Shown: piece after piece, positions 60,274 through 64,000 of the stretch | How positions within the stretch are numbered: the stretch's first letter is position 1 | Layout of the letters: each line of letters begins with the position of its first letter | Assembly: GCF_003667705.1 (NCBI RefSeq) | Contig: NZ_CP033019.1 | Location: 5,022,001 to 5,086,000, forward strand | Length of the DNA: 64,000 nucleotides | Reading direction: 5' to 3' | From: Janthinobacterium agaricidamnosum | GTDB taxonomy: Bacteria; Pseudomonadota; Gammaproteobacteria; Burkholderiales; Burkholderiaceae_D | Program-made: the position numbers and the translations under genes | Notes under the pieces: model-generated | Told to the model about the DNA's origin: nothing | The model's input: the letters and a program-made list of their open reading frames with translations, nothing else | The model's database searches: none

Positions 60274-61770
60274 TTATTGGACGGCGCCCGCGTGGTAGAC
60301 GCCGGGCACGGCTTCGCCCGTCACTTCCAGCACGCCCACGGCGCCCTTGCCGGCGCGCGACAGCGCATGGTCGACCAGCAGATAGCTGCCAGGGTGCTGT
60401 ACCTTGAGTTCGACGATGGTCGCGCCGCCCGGTGCGACGAGCGTGGTTTGCACGTCGTGTTTCGGGCTGCTGATCGAGCCTTCGCTGTACACCTTGTCGA
60501 AGATCTCGCCGATGATGTGGAACGATGAAATCTTGTTCGGGCCGCCGACGCCGAAATAGATGCGCACGGTCTCGCCGACTTTGGCCTGCAATTTGTGCGT
60601 CTTGCTCAAGGCGCCCACTTCGCCGTTGAAGACGTAGTAGTCGGGCAGTTCATTGGCCATTTTTTCCAGGTTCGGTTCCTGGTGCACGGGTGCGCCGTGC
60701 GGACGGCCCGTGTACATCTCGCCCTGCATCACGTAGTACTCGCGGTCGACCTTCGACAGGCCGCCTTCCGGTTCGACCAGGATCATGCCGTACATGCCGG
60801 CCGCGATATGCTGCGGCACGAGCGGCGTGGCGCAGTGGTAGACGAACAGGCCCGGATTGAGCGCCTTGAAGGTCACCGTCTTTTCCTGCCCCGGCGCCAC
60901 CTGCGTGTGCTGTCCGCCGCCATGGCCGCCCGTCACCGCGTGCAGGTCGATCGAGTGGATCATCTTGCTGTCCCTGGCGTTGAACAGGGTCAGTTCCACC
61001 GTGTCGCCCACCTTGGCGCGCAGCATGGGGCCGGGCACCTGGCGGTTGAAGGTCCAGTAGGTAAAGCTGGTGCCGTCATCGAGCTTGCCCGGCAGTTCCA
61101 CTGTCTCCATCCGGTATTTCAGGGTTTGCGGCGCGCGCGCGCCGATGGCGGAAGGCACCTGCGCCGGATTGGCGGCCACGCTGACGGCCGATGGATCGGG
61201 GCCGCGCATCGGCGACGGCGCGGGCGTGTACAGGGCCAGCGCGGCGGCCTGGCTCGATTCGCCGGCAGCGCTGCCGGCGCCAGCGGCCTTCGGTGCGCCG
61301 GCTTCGGCCAGCGAGGTGCCGGCGACTTCCAGCTTGCCTTCCATGCCGATCTGGCGGTGGCCGGGAATCGAGCAGTAATAGGTGAACGTGCCCGCGCGCG
61401 TGACCTTGAAGCGCACGGTGGTGCTGCCGCTGTTGGCGCTAAACTTGTTTGATGCCACGTTCAGTTCCGGGATCAGCAGATCGTGCTCGGCGCCTTCGCC
61501 GCTTTTCAGCACCAGTTCGACCGTGTCGCCCACCTTGGCCGTCAGCACGGGGTTGACCTGGCCCTTGGCATCGATGAACACCATCTTGCCGTCGACGATA
61601 TTGGTTTGCAGTTCATAGCGCTTGAGCGCGGCGGCGGCAGAGGGTTGGCTGACAGCGGCCGCAGTGGCGGCGGCGCTGGCCGGCAGGCTCGCCTGGGCTT
61701 GCACGGACAGGGGCATGGCCAGCACGCAGACGGCGGCGGCAATGGCGCGGAGGGAGGGAGTCGTTTTCAT
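60274..61770 (-). CDS. nirK: Copper nitrite reductase with extra N-terminal cupredoxin domain
   Basis: A 498-residue periplasmic enzyme that reduces nitrite to NO. After a signal peptide (AAAVCVLAMPLSVQAQ), residues 45-150 form a cupredoxin domain with copper ligands in EHDLLIP and YYCSIPGHRQIGM. A linker of about 55 residues leads to the two catalytic domains. Type 1 copper ligands are in MIHSIDLHA, VYHCATPLVPQH and the Met of AAGMYG. Type 2 ligands are the His of DLHA, the His of VYHC and the His of SSFHIIGE. The catalytic Asp and His are kept. N-terminal fusions of this kind are known from Hyphomicrobium-type NirK. AAGGAAAG before the ATG decides the start; the promoter is sigma-54-like. 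Confidence 0.96.
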   Translation of the reverse strand: MKTTPSLRAIAAAVCVLAMPLSVQAQASLPASAAATAAAVSQPSAAAALKRYELQTNIVDGKMVFIDAKGQVNPVLTAKVGDTVELVLKSGEGAEHDLLIPELNVASNKFSANSGSTTVRFKVTRAGTFTYYCSIPGHRQIGMEGKLEVAGTSLAEAGAPKAAGAGSAAGESSQAAALALYTPAPSPMRGPDPSAVSVAANPAQVPSAIGARAPQTLKYRMETVELPGKLDDGTSFTYWTFNRQVPGPMLRAKVGDTVELTLFNARDSKMIHSIDLHAVTGGHGGGQHTQVAPGQEKTVTFKALNPGLFVYHCATPLVPQHIAAGMYGMILVEPEGGLSKVDREYYVMQGEMYTGRPHGAPVHQEPNLEKMANELPDYYVFNGEVGALSKTHKLQAKVGETVRIYFGVGGPNKISSFHIIGEIFDKVYSEGSISSPKHDVQTTLVAPGGATIVELKVQHPGSYLLVDHALSRAGKGAVGVLEVTGEAVPGVYHAGAVQ

Positions 61771-61815
61771 CAGGCTTTCCTTGGTCTTGTATGCCGGTTC
61801 GGCACCCTTACCTAG

Positions 61816-61830
61816 GCAATCCGTGTGCCA
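61816..61830 (-). promoter_or_regulatory. Sigma-54 (-24/-12) promoter of nirK-ric-norB
   Basis: On the minus strand TGGCACACGGATTGC has GG and GC dinucleotides separated by 10 bases, matching the consensus TGGCACG-N4-TTGC closely. The predicted start point is near 61804, about 33 bases before the nirK ATG. NorR sites lie 40-96 bases upstream. Confidence 0.85.
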
Positions 61831-61869
61831 GGAAAAACTTGTTTTAAATCAACGATTTGAAAAATGCAC

Positions 61870-61926
61870 GGTCATCATGACCCTTTTCAAGCGTGGTCCG
61901 TTGTACCCTGCATGGTACTTATGACC
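61870..61926. promoter_or_regulatory. Three NorR-type sites GGT-N7-ACC
   Basis: GGTCATCATGACC (61870-61882) is a full palindrome. GGTCCGTTGTACC (61895-61907) and GGTACTTATGACC (61914-61926) keep the GGT-N7-ACC frame. Three such motifs are the known NorR upstream activating sequence of Ralstonia eutropha. They are spaced 25 and 19 bases, sit upstream of the sigma-54 promoter for nirK, and the third covers the norR start codon. Confidence 0.85.
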
Positions 61927-63477
61927 ACCACCGCCATCCACCTGCTGCTGCTCACCGACCTGGTCGCCGACCTGCCCGTGGCCGTGCGCCTGCAGCGCCT
62001 GGTCGGCAGCCTGCGCGCGCACTTCGGCTGCGAGGCCGTGGCCTTGCTCAAGCTCGATGGCGAACACCTGCGCCCCGTGGCGATGGCCGGCCTGGCCAGC
62101 GACGCGCTGGGACGCCGCTTCGCCGTCGCCGACCATCCGCGCCTGGCCGCCATCCTGCAGCGGCGCGGCGTGCTGTGCTTCCATCACGACAGCTCCCTGC
62201 CCGATCCCTACGACGGCCTGATCGCCGAGCGGGCCGGCGAACCGCTGCCCGTGCACGACTGCATGGGCATGGCGCTGGACCTGGAAGGCGAACGCTGGGG
62301 CGTGATCACGCTCGACGCGCTGCGGGTGGGCACCTTCGATACGCAGGCGCAGCGCGACCTGGGCGAGCTGGCCTGCGCCATCGAGGCGGCCGTGCGCGTC
62401 ACCCGCCTGGAGACGGAAATCCGCGCCCTGCGCCTGTCGGGCGGTGCCATGCTGGCCGATGCGCAGGCGCCGCGCGAGGAACACGATTTCGTCGGCCAGA
62501 GCAGCGCCATCACGCACTTGCTGCACGAATTGCAGGTGGTCGCCGATTCCGAACTGCCCGTGCTGCTGCTGGGAGAGACGGGCGTCGGCAAGGAATTGTG
62601 CGCGCACCGCCTGCACCGCCTGTCGCGCCGCGCGGGCAAACCGCTGATCCACGTCAATTGCGCAGCCTTGCCGGAATCGCTGGCCGAGAGCGAGTTATTC
62701 GGCCATGTGCGCGGTGCGTTTTCCGGCGCCGTCAGCGACCGGCCCGGGCGCTTCGAGGCGGCCGAAGGGGGCACCCTGTTTCTCGATGAAGTGGGGGAAT
62801 TGCCGCTGTCGATACAGGCCAAGCTGCTGCGCACCTTGCAAAATGGCGAAATCCAGCGCCTGGGCGCGGACCGGCCGCGCCGGGTCAACGTGCGCGTGAT
62901 CGCCGCCACCAACCGCAGCCTGCGCGAACATGTGCGCGACGGCTCGTTCCGCGCCGATCTGTACCACCGTTTATCCGTCTATCCCGTGCCGATTCCGCCG
63001 CTGCGCGAGCGGGGCAATGACGTGCTGCTGCTGGCCGGCGGCTTCCTGGAACTGAACCGCGCGCGCCTGGGCTTGCGCAGCCTGCGCCTGTCGGCCGCGG
63101 CGGAAAACGCCCTGTGCCACTACCGCTGGCCGGGCAACGTGCGCGAACTGGAACATGTGATCAGCCGGGCCGCGCTGAAAGCTGTGATCCGCGGCGCGGA
63201 CCGCAAAGAGATAGTAACGCTGGAAACGGATATGCTCGACCTCGATGCGCTGGAAGCGCCGGCCGGCACGGACGCGCTGCCGCTGGCGCCAGCCGCGTGC
63301 GGCACGCCGGCGGCGCCGCTGCTATCGATGCATCAGATCGTCGAAGCGAGCCAGCGCCAGGCCATCCGGCAAGCGCTGGTGCTGCATCAGGATAACTGGG
63401 CCGCTGCGGCGCGGCAACTGGGGCTCGACGCCAGCAATCTGCATAAACTTGCTCGCCGGGTGGGGCTGAAAGCCTGA
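61921..63477 (+). CDS. norR: NorR, NO-responsive sigma-54 activator
   Basis: A 518-residue regulator. The N-terminal GAF domain (about residues 15-165) would bind iron and sense NO. The AAA+ domain has Walker A GETGVGKE, the sigma-54 contact loop GAFSGA (usual GAFTGA), Walker B GGTLFLDEVGELPLSIQAKLLR and FRADLYHRLSVYPVPIPPLRERG. The C-terminal Fis-type helix-turn-helix is QDNWAAAARQLGLDASNLHKLARR. It is divergent from nirK-ric-norB with its binding sites between. The ATG at 61921 is chosen; an open frame reaches 61864, but that reads through the binding sites. Confidence 0.94.
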   Translation: MTTTAIHLLLLTDLVADLPVAVRLQRLVGSLRAHFGCEAVALLKLDGEHLRPVAMAGLASDALGRRFAVADHPRLAAILQRRGVLCFHHDSSLPDPYDGLIAERAGEPLPVHDCMGMALDLEGERWGVITLDALRVGTFDTQAQRDLGELACAIEAAVRVTRLETEIRALRLSGGAMLADAQAPREEHDFVGQSSAITHLLHELQVVADSELPVLLLGETGVGKELCAHRLHRLSRRAGKPLIHVNCAALPESLAESELFGHVRGAFSGAVSDRPGRFEAAEGGTLFLDEVGELPLSIQAKLLRTLQNGEIQRLGADRPRRVNVRVIAATNRSLREHVRDGSFRADLYHRLSVYPVPIPPLRERGNDVLLLAGGFLELNRARLGLRSLRLSAAAENALCHYRWPGNVRELEHVISRAALKAVIRGADRKEIVTLETDMLDLDALEAPAGTDALPLAPAACGTPAAPLLSMHQIVEASQRQAIRQALVLHQDNWAAAARQLGLDASNLHKLARRVGLKA

Positions 63478-63491
63478 GCCGGCGTTACCGC

Positions 63492-63836
63492 TCAGCGATG
63501 AGTGACCAGGCTGCTCGGCAAGCTGTGCAGGTAGGCGGCCAGGTCCTTGATGTCCTGGTTGCTCAACGGTTTCACCTGGCCCGTCATGATGGCGTTGTTG
63601 CGGCCGTTGGCCTTGTCGCCCCGCTTATACGCCGTCAAGGCGTGCTCCAGGTAATCCCTGTGCTGGCCCGCCAGTTTCGGGTAGGACGGGTCGATGGGCG
63701 AACCGTAATCCTTGCCGTGGCAGGTGGCGCAGCTGTATTTTTCGGCCAGGGCCTTGCCCGTGTTGACATTGCCGGCGGCGCTGGCGGAAAACGAGACGGT
63801 GGCGCAAACGAGGGCGGCGAGTAGTGTTTTCATCAT
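63492..63836 (-). CDS. Small class I cytochrome c
   Basis: A 114-residue periplasmic cytochrome. A signal peptide (TLLAALVCATVSFSASAAG) is followed by the haem motif CATCHG near residue 36. The distal Met is probably the one in AIMTGQVKPLSNQDIKDLAAYLHSLP. Single-haem cytochromes of this sort can feed electrons to NirK. It converges with norR (15 bases apart) and follows another cytochrome gene by 11 bases, preceded by GAGG. Confidence 0.93.
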   Translation of the reverse strand: MMKTLLAALVCATVSFSASAAGNVNTGKALAEKYSCATCHGKDYGSPIDPSYPKLAGQHRDYLEHALTAYKRGDKANGRNNAIMTGQVKPLSNQDIKDLAAYLHSLPSSLVTHR

Positions 63837-63847
63837 CTGGCTGGTCC

Positions 63848-64000
63848 TCAGTTCGGCTTGGCTTGTTGCGCATAGTACGCGGCGACATCGGCGATATCCT
63901 GGTCCGACAGGCTGCTGGCGATGCCCTTCATGCTGGGGTGCTTGCGGTCGCCCTTCTTGTAGGCTTGCAGCGCATTCTCGATATATTTTGCCGGCTGGCC
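63848..64000 (-). CDS. Cytochrome c, C-terminal part only (right edge)
   Basis: The last 50 or so residues of a second small cytochrome c are visible: QPAKYIENALQAYKKGDRKHP, then SMKGIASSLSDQDIADVAAYYAQQAKPN. This matches the C-terminal half of the gene downstream (YLEHALTAYKRGDKANGR). The haem-binding CxxCH lies beyond the window. The two genes look like a tandem pair or a duplication. Confidence 0.8.
   Translation of the reverse strand, partial: GQPAKYIENALQAYKKGDRKHPSMKGIASSLSDQDIADVAAYYAQQAKPN

Overview
The window is high-GC, gene-dense chromosomal DNA from a betaproteobacterium, most likely of the family Oxalobacteraceae (Janthinobacterium/Duganella/Massilia type). That placement rests on protein style and gene order (mpl-yqiA-ubiC-RNase II-tonB-aroE-mtgA; thiD-like/hemL beside a rubredoxin; ccsA-like/PP0621-like/ampD). 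It is inference, because no rRNA or other phylogenetic marker was compared. No tRNA, rRNA, CRISPR array, prophage or insertion sequence was recognised.

Layout. 1-8.1 kb: a minus-strand type IV pilus chemosensory operon, pilG-pilH-pilI-pilJ-chpA, with chpA cut by the left edge. 8.2-12.6 kb: rubredoxin, a divergent ThiD-like kinase, hemL, a HAD phosphatase and corA. 12.8-20.1 kb: a tightly overlapping minus-strand series mpl-yqiA-ubiC-RNase II-tonB-aroE-mtgA. 20.2-27.2 kb: plus-strand genes, including a TlpA-like thioredoxin, aroQ, accB-accC-prmA, a zinc-ribbon DUF3426 protein and a PfkB kinase. 27.2-29.1 kb: YggT protein and a lysine/alanine/proline-repeat histone-H1-like protein. 29.1-34.4 kb: a regulatory gap with a candidate small RNA, then nrdB and nrdA, with two NrdR-like boxes far upstream of nrdA. 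34.5-37.3 kb: ampD, a sigma-54 activator lacking a receiver domain, a PP0621-like protein and a CcsA/YpjD-like membrane protein. 37.5-42.6 kb: a lipoprotein, an orphan ABC substrate-binding protein and macAB. 42.7-49.0 kb: a siderophore island, fecI-fecR-TonB receptor-DUF3649-PepSY-DUF3325, with a Fur-like site. 49.2-57.3 kb: ffh, a SWIB-domain protein, a lytic transglycosylase, proS, rppH, mqo and a DUF1841 protein. 57.3-64 kb: a nitrite/nitric oxide respiration island: nirK, ric/ytfE (frameshifted) and norB on the minus strand, norR divergent, then two small cytochromes c, the second cut by the right edge.

The most coherent system is the denitrification island. NorR has three GGT-N7-ACC sites in the intergenic region, and a well-formed -24/-12 promoter faces nirK, so nirK-ric-norB is probably one NO-induced sigma-54 operon. 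NirK reduces nitrite to NO, NorB reduces NO to N2O, Ric would repair iron centres, and NorR senses NO. NirK carries an additional N-terminal cupredoxin domain, and ric is broken by an apparent one-base deletion. Other noteworthy points are the loss of PilS and of the PilR receiver domain, an ECF sigma/anti-sigma pair beside a receptor without the signalling domain, the candidate small RNA upstream of the H1-like gene, and a degenerate ThiD-like kinase.
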